DNA of 64,000 nucleotides from Neisseria elongata subsp. elongata (GTDB lineage: Bacteria > Pseudomonadota > Gammaproteobacteria > Burkholderiales > Neisseriaceae), in the NCBI RefSeq assembly GCF_900113545.1, contig NZ_FOPS01000009.1, forward strand, positions 27,019 through 91,018, written 5' to 3'. Positions within the stretch are counted from its first letter, which is position 1. Each line of letters begins with the position of its first letter. A program made the translations under genes and the position numbers. Below, one piece after another: positions 7,493-17,913 of the stretch. A model generated the notes under the pieces. That model was not told the origin of the DNA. It did not search any database and was given only the letters and a program-made list of their open reading frames with translations.

Positions 7493-8968
7493 TTATTTCT
7501 TCTTATCGTTGCCTTGCAGTTTTTTCACGCTGACCGGCCGTTTTTTCAGTTTTTTCACCCGTTGTTTGTCTTCTTTCCGTTCTTCCCTTTTGGCGATACG
7601 GTTACTTAATGCCACTCGGCGGGGCGGCTGTTTTTTCGGTTTGACGGTTTCTTCCTCATAGGGATTCTCGCCGACATTGTATTGAATCCGAAGCGGCGTA
7701 CCTTGCAAATTAAAAGCCTTGCGGAAGGTTTGCGTCAGGTAGCGCGTATAGCTGTCGGGAATGTGCTGCAAAGAGTTGCCGTGGATGACGATGACGGGCG
7801 GATTCATGCCGCCTTGGTGGGCATAGCGCATTTTCGGGCGCACCAAACCCGCGCGCGCAGGCTGCTGGCGTTCGATGGCGGATTGCAAAACTCGGGTAAT
7901 TTTCGGCGTCGGCATTTTGATAAACGCCGCATCATAGGCCGCCTGAATGCTGTCAAACAATCCGTCGATCCCGCGCTCTTTCAGTGCGGAAATATAGTGG
8001 AACTTCGCAAAATCAAGGAAATAGAGTTTACGGGCAATGTCGCGCTTAATGTCGTTACGCCGTTCCTCGGAAATACCGTCCCATTTGTTCACTGCGATGA
8101 CGAGTGCGCGGCCTGCTTCCAATGCGAAGCCTGCAATGGTCGCGTCTTGGTCGGCGATGTCCTGTTGCGCGTCCAATACCAAAACGGCAACGTTTGCGGC
8201 TTCCACCGCCTGCATGGCTTTGATGACGGAAAACTTCTCCACCGCTTCGTCTACCTTGCCGCGCCGGCGCACACCTGCGGTGTCGATAATGGTAAAAGGT
8301 TTGCCTTCGCGTTCAAAATCGATATGGATACTGTCGCGCGTTGTGCCGGCCATATCGAAAGCAATTACGCGCTCCTCGCCCAGTATGGCGTTTACCAATG
8401 TGGATTTGCCGACGTTCGGCCTACCGATAACGGCAAAAACGGGATGTTTGACTTCGTTGCTTTCTTCTTTGGCATCGGGGAAGTGTTCCAACACTTTCTC
8501 AATCAGGTGATACACACCGTCACCGTGCGCGCCGGAAATCACATGCGGTTCGCCCAACGCCAGTTCGTAAAACTCGGCGGCCAGGACATCGTGGCGGCCG
8601 CCTTCGCCTTTATTGACCGCCAAATACACCGGACGCGGACTTTGGCGCAGGCGGTCGGCAATGATTTTGTCTTGCGGCGTCAAACCGGTACGCGCATCCA
8701 CCAGGAAGACGACGGCATCGGCTTCATCTACGGCCTGCAGGGTTTGTTTGGCCATTTCGTGCAGGATGCCGCTGTCCACGACAGGCTCGAAACCGCCGGT
8801 ATCGATAACCAGATAGGGTTTGCTGCCCAAACGGCCGTGACCGTAGTGGCGGTCGCGCGTGAGACCGGGCAAATCATGCACCAATGCGTCTTTGGTGCGG
8901 GTTAAGCGGTTGAACAAGGTGGATTTGCCGACGTTCGGCCGGCCGACCAGTGCGATGGTGGGTTTCAT
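7493..8968 (-). CDS. der: Ribosome-assembly GTPase Der (EngA)
   Basis: A 491-aa protein with two tandem GTPase domains, each with a P-loop GRPNVGKST (near residues 8 and 182), DTGG/DTAG switch motifs and NKGE/NKWD base-recognition motifs. A KH-like domain follows (about 360-445) and then a Lys/Arg-rich tail ending [10 protein letters not shown]. Der is essential for maturation of the 50S subunit. Length and gene order (yfgM and hisS upstream on the same strand) match other Neisseria. A DUS terminator follows. Confidence 0.97.
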   Translation of the reverse strand: MKPTIALVGRPNVGKSTLFNRLTRTKDALVHDLPGLTRDRHYGHGRLGSKPYLVIDTGGFEPVVDSGILHEMAKQTLQAVDEADAVVFLVDARTGLTPQDKIIADRLRQSPRPVYLAVNKGEGGRHDVLAAEFYELALGEPHVISGAHGDGVYHLIEKVLEHFPDAKEESNEVKHPVFAVIGRPNVGKSTLVNAILGEERVIAFDMAGTTRDSIHIDFEREGKPFTIIDTAGVRRRGKVDEAVEKFSVIKAMQAVEAANVAVLVLDAQQDIADQDATIAGFALEAGRALVIAVNKWDGISEERRNDIKRDIARKLYFLDFAKFHYISALKERGIDGLFDSIQAAYDAAFIKMPTPKITRVLQSAIERQQPARAGLVRPKMRYAHQGGMNPPVIVIHGNSLQHIPDSYTRYLTQTFRKAFNLQGTPLRIQYNVGENPYEEETVKPKKQPPRRVALSNRIAKREERKEDKQRVKKLKKRPVSVKKLQGNDKKK

Positions 8969-9142
8969 AATACTGTTTCCTTTTACCGTCGGACGAAAGC
9001 GGCGGCGGGAGGTGATGGGGACAGGCTACCGTTTGGATTTTTATCAAAACGGTTGTTCCAAGCTTTGCCCGACTGTTCTATCAGCATCATCGGCAATTCT
9101 TAATCTGAGGAATATAAAGCCTGAAATCAGTCGGATAACTTC

Positions 9143-9182
9143 AGGCCGTCTGAAAAAAGACTGACGTTTTTTCAGACGGCCT
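9143..9182. terminator. Inverted DUS pair between yfgM and der
   Basis: AGGCCGTCTGAA and TTCAGACGGCCT enclose AAAAGACTGACGTTTT, forming a long perfect stem. It separates the hisS-yfgM transcript from der, which therefore needs its own promoter in the 170 or so bases that follow. Confidence 0.8.
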
Positions 9183-9252
9183 CAAAGCTTTAAGCAAGCG
9201 GTTTCTTTTGCCTGTGAGGGCAATTTTCCTGTCGTTTCAAAATAATGTCAGC

Positions 9253-9882
9253 CTATCTCAATTCGTCTGCCTTCAGTTGCAGCAATTGGAGGCCGGGGGC
9301 GTCTTGTACCGTTTTGGCAAGTGCTTGTTCATAAACTGCCAGTGCTTCTTTATTTTTACCTTGCGCATAAAGCACATCGCCCTGAGTTTCCAAAATTAGG
9401 GCTTCAAAGGCTGCATCAACCGGCATTTTCAATGTGGCCAAGGCTGCGTCGTATTTCTTCTGCTGCAGCTGCACGGTTGCCAGCCTTTGGATAGCCAGTG
9501 CACGGACAAAGGGGATTTGCTGGTTTTGCAATACCCAATTCAATTGCTTTTCCGCCGCTTCATACTGTCCTTGGTCGAACAGGTCGGCAGCCACCATCAT
9601 GGTTGCCTGCGCGGAAGAGATGCTGTCAGGATAGTTTTGCTGGAGGATGGACAAATCCGCCTGCAATGCCTGTTTATCCTGGCTGGCCTTGGCTTTTTCG
9701 ACTAATCCTGCCAAGGCGGTGGCGGCTTCTTCGTTTTTCGTCTTTATATGGCCTTGGTAAAGCACCCAGCCCAAATAAACCAATGAGGCCAATAATAAAA
9801 CCGCGAACAGCCAACGCCCCTTGCTGCGCCAAAAATATTTGAAATTCTCAAGTTCTTGCTGATCATCCAAGTGTGCTGCCAT
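9253..9882 (-). CDS. yfgM: YfgM-family tetratricopeptide protein, SecYEG accessory
   Basis: A 209-aa protein: a short cytoplasmic N-terminus (MAAHLDDQQELENFKYFWRS), one membrane span (about residues 24-42, LFAVLLLASLVYLGWVLY), then a periplasmic region of TPR-like repeats. This matches YfgM, which joins the SecYEG translocon with PpiD and helps pass proteins to periplasmic chaperones. It starts right after hisS, as in many proteobacteria. The symbol follows the E. coli homologue. Confidence 0.85.
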   Translation of the reverse strand: MAAHLDDQQELENFKYFWRSKGRWLFAVLLLASLVYLGWVLYQGHIKTKNEEAATALAGLVEKAKASQDKQALQADLSILQQNYPDSISSAQATMMVAADLFDQGQYEAAEKQLNWVLQNQQIPFVRALAIQRLATVQLQQKKYDAALATLKMPVDAAFEALILETQGDVLYAQGKNKEALAVYEQALAKTVQDAPGLQLLQLKADELR

Positions 9883-11175
9883 TTATGTATTCTTCCATTG
9901 TGTTAATAAGGCGGTCAGTTCGGCCGAGGCAATGGTTTGCTGGCCGAACTGCCCTTGCAGGTCTTTCACGGTGGCCGTGCCGTTTTCCGCTTCGTCCCCC
10001 CCTACAATCAGGGCAAAACGCGCACCGCTGGCATCGGCCTTTTTCATTTGGTTTTTCAAGCTCTGATTGCCGCAGTGCTGCAATACGTTGAATCCGGCGG
10101 CACGCAGTCGGGAGGCGTAGTTTATGGCTGCTTCCAAACCTTCTTCCTGTTGCATGACATATATATCGGGGGCCACATCGGTTTTCAGACGGCCGTATTC
10201 GTGCACTAGAAGCAGCAGGCGTTCGATACCCATGGCAAAACCGATTGCAGGGACATCTTTGCCGCCCAGCTCGCCTATCAGCCCGTTATAACGGCCGCCA
10301 CCGCAAACAGTGGCCTGCGCGCCGAGTTTGTCGGTCGTCCATTCGAACACGGTCAGATTGTAATAGTCCAAACCGCGAACCAAACGGGGATTTTCCACAT
10401 AGGCAATGCCCAAAACATCCAAAAGCCGTTTGAATCCGTTGTAATGCGCCAATGATTCTTCGCCCAAATAATCGAGCAAACGCGGAGCTTGATTGCAAAC
10501 AGCCTGCAAATCGGGATTTTTGCTGTCCAAAACACGCAAAGGATTGGTTTTCAGACGGCGTTTGCTGTCTTCATCCAATATAGCTTCATGCTGTTGGAGA
10601 TAGGCAACCAGCGCACTGCGGTGAGCGGCACGCTCTTCCTTGTTGCCCAAATTGTTGATTTCCAAAGTCAGGAAGTCCGAAATTCCCAGTTCACGCCACA
10701 AATCGGCACACATGGCAATCATTTCGGCATCGACATCGGGGCCGTCGAACCCCAAAGCTTCCACGCCGACCTGATGAAACTGACGGTAACGGCCTTTCTG
10801 CGGCCGTTCGCGGCGGAACATCGGCCCCATATACCATAGCTTTTGCGGGCTGTTGTACAGCAGATTGTGTTCGACCACCGCACGCAGGCAGGAAGCCGTT
10901 CCCTCGGGGCGCAGGCTTAAACTGAGCGTATCGTTGGAATCGGAAAAGGTATACATTTCTTTGCCGACCACGTCGGTTTCTTCGCCGATTGAACGCACAA
11001 ACAATCCTGTTTGTTCCAAAATAGGCGTACGGATTTGGCTGTAACCGAAACGGCGCGTCCATTTGCCGACCACATCTTCAAACGCCTGCCAGAAAGCACT
11101 GGTCAGCTTGAAATCCTTCTGTTCCAGCGGCAACAAATCATTCATGCCTTTCACGGCTTGGATTTTCTGTCCCAT
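9883..11175 (-). CDS. hisS: Histidyl-tRNA synthetase
   Basis: A 430-aa class II aminoacyl-tRNA synthetase, full length. It shows motif 1 ([21 protein letters not shown]), motif 2 ([17 protein letters not shown]), the HisA-type loop [15 protein letters not shown] and motif 3 ([12 protein letters not shown]), then an anticodon-binding domain from about residue 330. It charges tRNA-His. The yfgM start codon lies next to the stop, suggesting one transcript. A DUS hairpin lies upstream. Confidence 0.97.
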   Translation of the reverse strand: MGQKIQAVKGMNDLLPLEQKDFKLTSAFWQAFEDVVGKWTRRFGYSQIRTPILEQTGLFVRSIGEETDVVGKEMYTFSDSNDTLSLSLRPEGTASCLRAVVEHNLLYNSPQKLWYMGPMFRRERPQKGRYRQFHQVGVEALGFDGPDVDAEMIAMCADLWRELGISDFLTLEINNLGNKEERAAHRSALVAYLQQHEAILDEDSKRRLKTNPLRVLDSKNPDLQAVCNQAPRLLDYLGEESLAHYNGFKRLLDVLGIAYVENPRLVRGLDYYNLTVFEWTTDKLGAQATVCGGGRYNGLIGELGGKDVPAIGFAMGIERLLLLVHEYGRLKTDVAPDIYVMQQEEGLEAAINYASRLRAAGFNVLQHCGNQSLKNQMKKADASGARFALIVGGDEAENGTATVKDLQGQFGQQTIASAELTALLTQWKNT

Positions 11176-11199
11176 TGTTCTCTTTCTCTATATAACGGT

Positions 11200-11237
11200 T
11201 TTCAGACGGCCTTCTAACTGCCTAGGCCGTCTGAAAT
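11200..11237. terminator. Inverted DUS pair upstream of hisS
   Basis: TTCAGACGGCC and GGCCGTCTGAA are separated by TTCTAACTGCCTA. The hairpin ends the transcript of the 124-aa gene before hisS begins. Confidence 0.75.
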
Positions 11238-11255
11238 GATTTGTTCGGCTGTGCC

Positions 11256-11630
11256 TCAATTTTGAAATTGGCGCAGCATACTGCCTGACAATTGTAAAAA
11301 CTGGCGGTATTTATCAGACTCTTCGACCTTGCCCCGATCCAAACTGATATTAACTAAAACCCCTGCCTTATTGCCGTACAGTACGATATTTTCGATTCCG
11401 TAACCTCCGTCAATCGGTATGATGAAGGCCTGCAACATTTCCCCGGACGGTAGGTTTTGCAAAATAATGCTTTTCTTTACCCCCGGCGGCAAATCGGCCC
11501 CGACAAATTGAAACGGATTACGCAGGGCATCATTTACGCCCTGATAGGTATAGATAAAAATTTGGTGTTTCAATTGCGGATTGTTTTGCAAATACAACCG
11601 CAGTAAGAGTTCCCGTAAATCTTGATTCAT
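11256..11630 (-). CDS. Conserved hypothetical protein, 124 aa
   Basis: A small soluble-looking protein with no signal peptide or membrane span; it begins MNQDLRELLLRLYLQNNPQ and ends SGSMLRQFQN. The middle alternates hydrophobic and polar residues (IENIVLYGNKAGVLVNISLDRG), suggesting a beta-rich fold. It sits 26 bases downstream of ispG on the same strand and is followed by a DUS terminator, so it probably ends the pilW-rodZ-ispG transcript. The family is not recognised. Confidence 0.7.
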   Translation of the reverse strand: MNQDLRELLLRLYLQNNPQLKHQIFIYTYQGVNDALRNPFQFVGADLPPGVKKSIILQNLPSGEMLQAFIIPIDGGYGIENIVLYGNKAGVLVNISLDRGKVEESDKYRQFLQLSGSMLRQFQN

Positions 11631-11656
11631 TTTATTTTTACTAACATTTTTAAAAA

Positions 11657-12925
11657 TTAGGCCGTCTGAATCGGAATAACGCGTCGGTAGTCTCTCTTTT
11701 TACCGCCCTCTCCATAATTAACTTCTACATATTCGCGCACGATGGCCAAAAATTCGGCAGCCATATTATCGCCCTTTAACGTAACTTTGCGTTCGCCATC
11801 AACATAGACTGGCGCAATCGGCGTTTCTCCCGTCCCAGGCAGGCTGATGCCGATATCGGCGAGTTTGCTTTCACCCGGCCCGTTTACCACGCAGCCCATC
11901 ACAGCCACATTCAGATTTTCCACACCGGGATACTGTAATCGCCAAACCGCCATTTGGTCACGCAAATATTGTTGAATATCACGCGCCAACTCCTGAAATA
12001 CAGTGCTGGTCGTACGACCGCAACCCGGACACGCAGTAACCATGGGCGTAAACGAACGCAGACCCATGGTTTGCAGGATTTCTTGCGCTACTACCACTTC
12101 TTTCGTACGCGAAGCACCGGGTTCGGGCGTTAAAGAAATACGGATGGTATCGCCGATGCCTTCTTGCAATAACACAGACAATGCCGCAGTTGAAGCCACG
12201 ATACCTTTGCTACCCATGCCCGCTTCAGTCAAGCCCAAATGCAGCGGATAACTGCAACGGGCAGCCAATTCACGGTATACCTGAATCAAATCCTGCACTG
12301 CGCTGACTTTGCAAGACAAAATAATCTTATTTTCCGGCAAACCCAAATCAACTGCCTTCTGGGCTGATTCCAATGCAGAAACAATCAGGGCTTCCTTCAT
12401 GATTTCTTCCGGCGTTTTCGGATTGGCGGAAGCTAAATTCGCATCCATCATCCTCTTGGCCAAACTCTGATCCAACGAGCCCCAATTCACACCGATACGC
12501 ACAGCCTTGCCATATTCAGCGGCCGTACGAATTAAAAAAGCAAATTTTTCATCACCTTTTGAGCCCTTACCGACGTTACCCGGATTGATACGGTATTTTG
12601 ATAGGGCTTTGGCACAATCAGGAAATTCCGCCAACAGGCGTTCGCCGTTAAAATGGAAATCTCCTATTAACGGAGTGTTGCAACCCATATCGTCCAAACG
12701 CTGACGGATTTCAGCCACTTTAGCAGCAGATTCTGGATTATTAACAGTAATCCGCACCATTTCCGAACCGGCTTCACTGAGTTCCTTTACCTGTAAAGCA
12801 GTGGCTTGGGCATCTGCCGTGTCTGTGTTGGTCATCGATTGGACAATGACGGGCGAGTCCGAACCAACACTAACATGATCAATTTGTACTTGATGGGTAG
12901 GACGGCGCAGTATTTGTGTGTTCAT
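11657..12925 (-). CDS. ispG: 4-hydroxy-3-methylbut-2-enyl diphosphate synthase (flavodoxin)
   Basis: A 422-aa protein of the MEP isoprenoid pathway that reduces 2-C-methylerythritol 2,4-cyclodiphosphate to HMBPP. The N-terminal TIM-barrel segment carries [11 protein letters not shown] and [11 protein letters not shown]; the C-terminal part has the [4Fe-4S] cysteines in [10 protein letters not shown] (about residue 305) and the Cys and Glu of [10 protein letters not shown] (about 350). Length fits bacterial GcpE. rodZ lies six bases upstream on the same strand. Confidence 0.97.
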   Translation of the reverse strand: MNTQILRRPTHQVQIDHVSVGSDSPVIVQSMTNTDTADAQATALQVKELSEAGSEMVRITVNNPESAAKVAEIRQRLDDMGCNTPLIGDFHFNGERLLAEFPDCAKALSKYRINPGNVGKGSKGDEKFAFLIRTAAEYGKAVRIGVNWGSLDQSLAKRMMDANLASANPKTPEEIMKEALIVSALESAQKAVDLGLPENKIILSCKVSAVQDLIQVYRELAARCSYPLHLGLTEAGMGSKGIVASTAALSVLLQEGIGDTIRISLTPEPGASRTKEVVVAQEILQTMGLRSFTPMVTACPGCGRTTSTVFQELARDIQQYLRDQMAVWRLQYPGVENLNVAVMGCVVNGPGESKLADIGISLPGTGETPIAPVYVDGERKVTLKGDNMAAEFLAIVREYVEVNYGEGGKKRDYRRVIPIQTA

Positions 12926-12931
12926 CTGAAT

Positions 12932-13774
12932 TTATTTTCCTGCCGTAAACGAAGCAGTTTTTTTATCAATCATGTGATCGGAAACTTGAATGTCTTTCGA
13001 ACCATAACTCACTACAGCACCTTTGGCATAACCGATCCAAACATCATAAGGTTCTTGGCCCGAAAATCTGTGTTCGCTATTTGCTGGCACAATACTGTTC
13101 AACAACTCTTTGCCGGTTTTATCTTTAATGACTAACATAGAACGGTAACGAACCTTAACAACCAGTTCATTTCCAGTTGCATTAGCTGAACCTTCATTAT
13201 CTTGGGACAAAGCCTGCGATGCAGCTGAAGCTCCTGCCGGCATCGGTACAACCGACACATTGCCATTATCAAGGTTTGGCGCAGCAACTTCTCCCAAACT
13301 CACACTTTCCTCGCTACGCGAAGTTTGCTTGGCATTTTCTTCTTTGGATTTTCCCTGCCAGATATACACACCAGCAATAATTATAGCAATTGCAATAACA
13401 CCAAAAATCCATGTTGGAAAAGATTTTTCAATTTTTTGATTCTGATAATTCAAAGAACTTGAAGTATTTGGCTCAACGTTATAGCTACTCTTACCGGACT
13501 GAGGCACGATTCTGTCCAAATGCATTGAAACGGCTTGCTCATCCAAATCCAAAAATCTGCCGTAACTCCTTAAAAATCCTCTAATAAAGACTCCTTCTGG
13601 CATGCCTTCGTAATTGCCGGACTCAAACGCCTCAATCTGCTTTGCCGACAGCTTTAAACGTTCTGCTACCTCTCCGATAGACAAACCTTTCTCTTCACGG
13701 CCCAATCTTAATATCCGGCCAAATTCCACGGCAGGATCTTGTCCTACAGCCTGATTCTCAGTAGTTTGATTCAT
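12932..13774 (-). CDS. rodZ: RodZ-like helix-turn-helix membrane protein
   Basis: A 280-aa protein. Residues 18-80 or so form a Cro/CI-type helix-turn-helix (LRLGREEKGLSIGEVAERLKLSAKQIEAFESGNYEGMPEGVF); one membrane span lies near 122-142 (WIFGVIAIAIIIAGVYIW); a periplasmic DUF4115-type beta domain follows a low-complexity linker. This is the RodZ layout, which links MreB to the cell-wall machinery in rods; in coccoid neisseriae without mreB its role is less clear. It sits between pilW and ispG with almost no spacing. Confidence 0.85.
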   Translation of the reverse strand: MNQTTENQAVGQDPAVEFGRILRLGREEKGLSIGEVAERLKLSAKQIEAFESGNYEGMPEGVFIRGFLRSYGRFLDLDEQAVSMHLDRIVPQSGKSSYNVEPNTSSSLNYQNQKIEKSFPTWIFGVIAIAIIIAGVYIWQGKSKEENAKQTSRSEESVSLGEVAAPNLDNGNVSVVPMPAGASAASQALSQDNEGSANATGNELVVKVRYRSMLVIKDKTGKELLNSIVPANSEHRFSGQEPYDVWIGYAKGAVVSYGSKDIQVSDHMIDKKTASFTAGK

Positions 13775-13778
13775 ATTT

Positions 13779-14537
13779 TTAGTGCCCTGCTGAAATTGTT
13801 TTTAATTCTTCAGAATAAGGGTAATTTGCTCTAATTTGAGCTTCATATTCATATGCAGCCTGTGAATTACCTGAAGCCCGAGAAAGCTGCCATCCTAATA
13901 ATAAATCATCAGCGCTCAGTACTTCCATTTGACTCTGGTATTGTCTAAACAACTGATCAGCCTCTTTAATTTGTCCGGCCAACATTTTCGTTCTTGCCAA
14001 CTCCTTACGAATCGGCATGAATGCCGGAGCAGAAGCAAGACCACGTTCCAAATATGCTTGTGCCAATGAGTACTGACCCATTTTGGCACTACAAATACCC
14101 TTATTCATATAAGCAACTTGTGGTGCGGGATATGTAGGATCTGCTAACGCACGATCGAAATAAGGTATTGCGGCATTCGGATTATTTAAATAGTTACACA
14201 AAAACCATCCATAATTATTATTAATTTCCGCACTATCCGGTTTTAGCCGTAAAGCTTCTCGAAAACTTTCTTCAGCTTTGTCATTTACCTTTAAATATTG
14301 ATAAATTTGCGCACGCATCAACCATGCAATCTCATTCTTATGGTCAGCCTGCAAAGCTTCCTCTATCGTAGTAACGGCTAATCTGTAATCTCCCGCACGC
14401 ATGTATTCAATGGACAATTGTGTCTTGATTCTGGATACTTCTTCAGTACGTTCCTTCTTACTTGGTCTTTTCAATTCGGTACTTTTACACGCACTCAATG
14501 CACAAGCAAGCAAAACTGCAATCCATAAATTCTTCAT
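13779..14537 (-). CDS. pilW: Type IV pilus stability lipoprotein PilW (PilF)
   Basis: A 252-aa protein from the ATG at 14535-14537, preceded by GGAAG; a GTG three codons earlier is possible but less likely. The lipobox LLACALSAC (Cys near residue 17) predicts an outer-membrane lipoprotein. Six TPR-type repeats follow, such as YMRAGDYRLAVTTIEEAL and YGWFLCNYLNNPNAAIPYFDRAL. PilW is needed for pilus stability and PilQ secretin assembly in Neisseria. It is embedded in rlmN-pilW-rodZ-ispG, the usual order. Confidence 0.93.
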   Translation of the reverse strand: MKNLWIAVLLACALSACKSTELKRPSKKERTEEVSRIKTQLSIEYMRAGDYRLAVTTIEEALQADHKNEIAWLMRAQIYQYLKVNDKAEESFREALRLKPDSAEINNNYGWFLCNYLNNPNAAIPYFDRALADPTYPAPQVAYMNKGICSAKMGQYSLAQAYLERGLASAPAFMPIRKELARTKMLAGQIKEADQLFRQYQSQMEVLSADDLLLGWQLSRASGNSQAAYEYEAQIRANYPYSEELKTISAGH

Positions 14538-14547
14538 AACTTCCACC

Positions 14548-15636
14548 TCATTGCTGAATCAATAGCTGATGCCATTTTTGTTGGCGGCGTGTTTTATCTT
14601 GTACTTGGCCGGCTAATTGGCCACAAGCAGCATCAATATCATCACCTCGTGTTTTCCGTACAGTCACAACCAACCCGGCCTGCTGCAAAATATCGCGGAA
14701 AATCCGTATATTTTCACTAGAGGAACGCTCATAGCCTGAATTAGGGAACGGATTAAAAGGGATTAGATTAAATTTGCAAGGTACATCACGGACTAAATCC
14801 AATAATTCACGCGCATGCTCAGCCTTATCATTGATACCGTCCAGCATCACATATTCAAACGTAACAAAATCGCGCGGAGCCTTAACCAAATAACGTCGAC
14901 AAGCCGCCATCAAATCTTTCAAAGGATATTTTTTATTAAGCGGCACAATTTGATCCCGCACCTCATCATTGGATGCATGCAGGGATACGGCAAGAGCCAC
15001 CGGCATATCCTCTTTGAGCCTATCCATTTGAGGCACCATACCTGAAGTTGAAACCGTTACTCGGCGACGGCTCAAACCGTATCCGTGATCATCCAGCATT
15101 ACGGCTAATGCCCGTACCACATTATCGTAATTTGCTAACGGTTCACCCATGCCCATCATAACGACATTCGAAATCATGCGTTCGTTTTTGGGTGTGGCTC
15201 CCAATGCTTTATTGGCCCACCACAATTGGCCGATAATTTCCGCAGTAGTCAGATTACGGTTAAACCCTTGCCGCCCGGTCGAACAAAACGTACACTCCAG
15301 AGCACAACCTACTTGAGAAGATATACATAATGTACCTCGGTCCGCCTCCGGGATAAATACAGTTTCTACACCATTACCCGTTCCGACATCCAACAGCCAT
15401 TTCCTTGTACCATCTTTTGATTCTTGCGCAGTCATTAGCGCAGGAACTCCAACAATGGCACATTCTTCCAATTTAGCACGCAACGATTTGGCCAAATCTG
15501 TCATTTCTGCAAAGTCAGCCGCGCCGCCCCAGTGCATCCAGCGCATGACCTGTTTGGCGCGAAACGGTTTTTCCCCCATTTCGGCAAACCAAGCAGTCAG
15601 GCTGTTTAAATCATAATCCAATAAATTTTTTTTCAT
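14548..15636 (-). CDS. rlmN: Dual-specificity RNA methyltransferase RlmN
   Basis: A 362-aa radical-SAM enzyme that makes 2-methyladenosine at 23S rRNA A2503 and tRNA A37. The CxxxCxxC cluster motif is CALECTFC (about residue 117). Conserved [23 protein letters not shown] and the late catalytic Cys region ([12 protein letters not shown]) are present. The start at 15636 ([10 protein letters not shown]) matches family length; upstream in-frame ATGs add up to 18 residues partly encoded by the DUS region. It ends ten bases before pilW. Confidence 0.95.
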   Translation of the reverse strand: MKKNLLDYDLNSLTAWFAEMGEKPFRAKQVMRWMHWGGAADFAEMTDLAKSLRAKLEECAIVGVPALMTAQESKDGTRKWLLDVGTGNGVETVFIPEADRGTLCISSQVGCALECTFCSTGRQGFNRNLTTAEIIGQLWWANKALGATPKNERMISNVVMMGMGEPLANYDNVVRALAVMLDDHGYGLSRRRVTVSTSGMVPQMDRLKEDMPVALAVSLHASNDEVRDQIVPLNKKYPLKDLMAACRRYLVKAPRDFVTFEYVMLDGINDKAEHARELLDLVRDVPCKFNLIPFNPFPNSGYERSSSENIRIFRDILQQAGLVVTVRKTRGDDIDAACGQLAGQVQDKTRRQQKWHQLLIQQ

Positions 15637-15718
15637 GTATTTCGGCAGGCTTTTCATTAAACCGTTAAAGTTAAAGCCGTCGCCATGCAAATTTTCAGAC
15701 GGCCTTACTTTAACAGCC

Positions 15719-15745
15719 TTACTGCCGCCAACTCTGGCGGCAGTA
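15719..15745. terminator. Hairpin terminator of ndk
   Basis: A perfect TTACTGCCGCCA/TGGCGGCAGTAA stem with a short loop, followed on the minus strand by a DUS. It lies between ndk and rlmN and is not DUS-based. Confidence 0.75.
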
Positions 15746-15768
15746 AAAACCTTATTACTAACTATATA

Positions 15769-16194
15769 TTAACGCGGGCAAATTTCAGCTTCAGTAAAGA
15801 AATATGCAATCTCCAAAGCAGCATTTTCCAAGCTGTCGGAACCATGCACGGCATTTTCTCCAACCGACTCGGCAAAATCAGCGCGGATAGTTCCGGCGGC
15901 AGCTTCTTTAGGATTAGTCGCCCCCATCAATTCGCGATTTTTTGCTACTGCGTCCTCACCTTCAAGTACTTGAATCATCACCGGACCGCTAATCATAAAA
16001 TTAACCAGATCCTGAAAAAACGGACGCTCTTTATGAACGGCGTAGAATCCCTCAGCCTCTTCCCTGCTGAGATGCTTCATTTTTGCCGCCACAATCTTTA
16101 GACCATTGTCCTCAAAACGACTATAAATTTTGCCGATAACGTTTTTACCAACTGCATCGGGTTTTATAATAGAAATAGTACGTTGAATAGTCAT
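15769..16194 (-). CDS. ndk: Nucleoside diphosphate kinase
   Basis: 141 aa, the normal length. It transfers phosphate from ATP to other NDPs through a phosphohistidine. The start [18 protein letters not shown] is typical, and the active-site His is in [12 protein letters not shown] (about residue 117). Start spacing (AAGGAGAATTGAATG) is good. A hairpin terminator follows and rlmN is next downstream. Confidence 0.97.
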   Translation of the reverse strand: MTIQRTISIIKPDAVGKNVIGKIYSRFEDNGLKIVAAKMKHLSREEAEGFYAVHKERPFFQDLVNFMISGPVMIQVLEGEDAVAKNRELMGATNPKEAAAGTIRADFAESVGENAVHGSDSLENAALEIAYFFTEAEICPR

Positions 16195-16310
16195 TCAATT
16201 CTCCTTATAAAAAAACAAACAAACGGCACAGCCTTACCTATTGGCAATGCCGGCGCATTGTAACAAGTTTTTCCGTATTCCGCCTTATTTGTTGTTTGAC
16301 TATATACTCA

Positions 16311-17456
16311 TCAAACCGGCTTTCCTAAAGTCAGATGGGGCAGGTTCAAATATTCCTGAGATTGCATTTCGGTTAAACGGCTGGCCGTACGGACAAATTC
16401 TTGCGCAAAATCCCCTTCTACATAAATCTCACCAACAGGTACGTCGCAGGTTGCGCAAAACTTTACGCGATAATCATACATAACATCAATCAGCCAAGTC
16501 AGGCGACGCGCTTCCGCACGCTCTGTCTGAGATAATTTTTCAATACCGGAAACAAAAATCATCTCGTAATGTTCTGACAAATACAGATAGTCGGCCTGTG
16601 AACGCGGCCCGAAACACAACATACGGAAATCAAACCAAATTGCTTTATCCGTCCGTTTTTTACACCGAAGCATCCGTCCGTGGATTTCTATTTCAGACGG
16701 CCTCTCTGCTTGACCTGCCATCACTTGAGTAAACAAATCGGCCAATTTCCTTTCATTCTCGTCGTTTGCGGGAATATAAAATACCTCGGCAGCCGTCAGG
16801 GTACGATGCCGGTAATCCTCTCCGCCATCCACATTCAGGATGGTCAATTTCTCTTCAATCAACGCGATGGTTGGCAGGAAACTGCTGCGGTTCTGTCCTT
16901 GAGGGTATAACTCCGACGGCGCGTAGTTGGATGTCGCCACCAGTACTACGCCTTCGTTAAACAAGTTTTCCAATAATCTTCCCAAAATCATGGCATCCGC
17001 AATATCGCTCACATGAAATTCATCAAAGCACAACACCCGCGTTTCTTTGGCAATCTCTGCAGCCACAGCCTTCAAAGGATTGGCTTCACTTTTCAATCCT
17101 CGCAAACGCTGGTGAATTTCAGCCATAAAAGCATGAAAGTGAACCCGCCGTTTCCGCCGATAAGGAAGGCAGCCATAAAAAGCATCCATAAGAAAACTTT
17201 TACCCCGGCCGACACCACCATAGAAATACAATCCTTTAGGCAGCTGGGGAGAACGCAAGCTCCGACCCAAAAAACGGTTTCTCTTGCGTTTAAACATCAT
17301 CAATTCCGTCCACAATCTATCCAAATGCTCGATCGCCCTTGCTTGGGCGGCATCGCGGATAAAGGCGGCCTGCTGTGAAGCAGCCTGATACCAAGTCAGC
17401 GGGCTGTGATTGTGATAAGGGGGAGAAACAAAACGGTTGGAATTTATTTCAGACAT
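16311..17456 (-). CDS. zapE: Cell division protein ZapE (AFG1-like ATPase)
   Basis: A 381-aa AFG1-family P-loop ATPase. Walker A is YGGVGRGKSFLMDAF (about residue 80), Walker B is VLCFDEFHVSDIADAMILGRL, and the arginine-finger region ATSNYAPSELYPQG is conserved. In E. coli ZapE binds FtsZ and acts late in division. A DUS inside the gene encodes part of AERPSEIEIHG. It is separated from ihfB by about 90 bases and likely has its own promoter. Confidence 0.9.
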   Translation of the reverse strand: MSEINSNRFVSPPYHNHSPLTWYQAASQQAAFIRDAAQARAIEHLDRLWTELMMFKRKRNRFLGRSLRSPQLPKGLYFYGGVGRGKSFLMDAFYGCLPYRRKRRVHFHAFMAEIHQRLRGLKSEANPLKAVAAEIAKETRVLCFDEFHVSDIADAMILGRLLENLFNEGVVLVATSNYAPSELYPQGQNRSSFLPTIALIEEKLTILNVDGGEDYRHRTLTAAEVFYIPANDENERKLADLFTQVMAGQAERPSEIEIHGRMLRCKKRTDKAIWFDFRMLCFGPRSQADYLYLSEHYEMIFVSGIEKLSQTERAEARRLTWLIDVMYDYRVKFCATCDVPVGEIYVEGDFAQEFVRTASRLTEMQSQEYLNLPHLTLGKPV

Positions 17457-17546
17457 AACTTTCAGACGGCCTTCTACTCATAGTATCGGCATTATAATGG
17501 ATTTACACATAATGTTAAACAAAGTTATCGTTTTAAGCGCACAAAT

Positions 17547-17575
17547 AAAGAGTGCCGCACTTGGCGGCACTCTTT
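17547..17575. terminator. Terminator of the rpsA-ihfB transcript
   Basis: AAAGAGTGCCGC pairs with GCGGCACTCTTT around a short loop; on the minus strand the hairpin follows the ihfB stop by eight bases and ends in a T-rich run. Confidence 0.8.
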
Positions 17576-17583
17576 CACAACAA

Positions 17584-17898
17584 TCACTCGGCTTCGGCAG
17601 CCATTGCCCGATCGACTCGTTCGCGCAATTCCTTGCCGGGTTTGAAGTGAGGCACGTATTTCTCAGGTACACTCACTTTATCACCCGTTTTCGGATTGCG
17701 CCCTTGCCGGGCGGGACGATGGTTTAAGTCGAAACTGCCAAATCCTCGGATTTCTATCCTCTGGCCTCGAGCCAGCGATCTGGTCATGGTATCAACCAGT
17801 ATTTTCACGCTGTATTCGACATCTTTGGCCAGCAGGTGCGTACCGTTTTTCTGAGCAAAAACCTCAGCCAAACGAACCATCAACTCTGATTTGGTCAT
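17584..17898 (-). CDS. ihfB: Integration host factor beta subunit
   Basis: 104 aa from the ATG at 17896-17898 ([14 protein letters not shown]), the length of other Neisseria IHF-beta; an earlier in-frame start adds five residues. The HU/IHF fold is clear, with the DNA-intercalating arm motif [20 protein letters not shown] bends DNA and is an architectural factor for pilus and other promoters. It lies 15 bases after rpsA, as in many proteobacteria. Confidence 0.95.
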   Translation of the reverse strand: MTKSELMVRLAEVFAQKNGTHLLAKDVEYSVKILVDTMTRSLARGQRIEIRGFGSFDLNHRPARQGRNPKTGDKVSVPEKYVPHFKPGKELRERVDRAMAAEAE

Positions 17899-17913
17899 AA
17901 TTTTGTTCCGCAA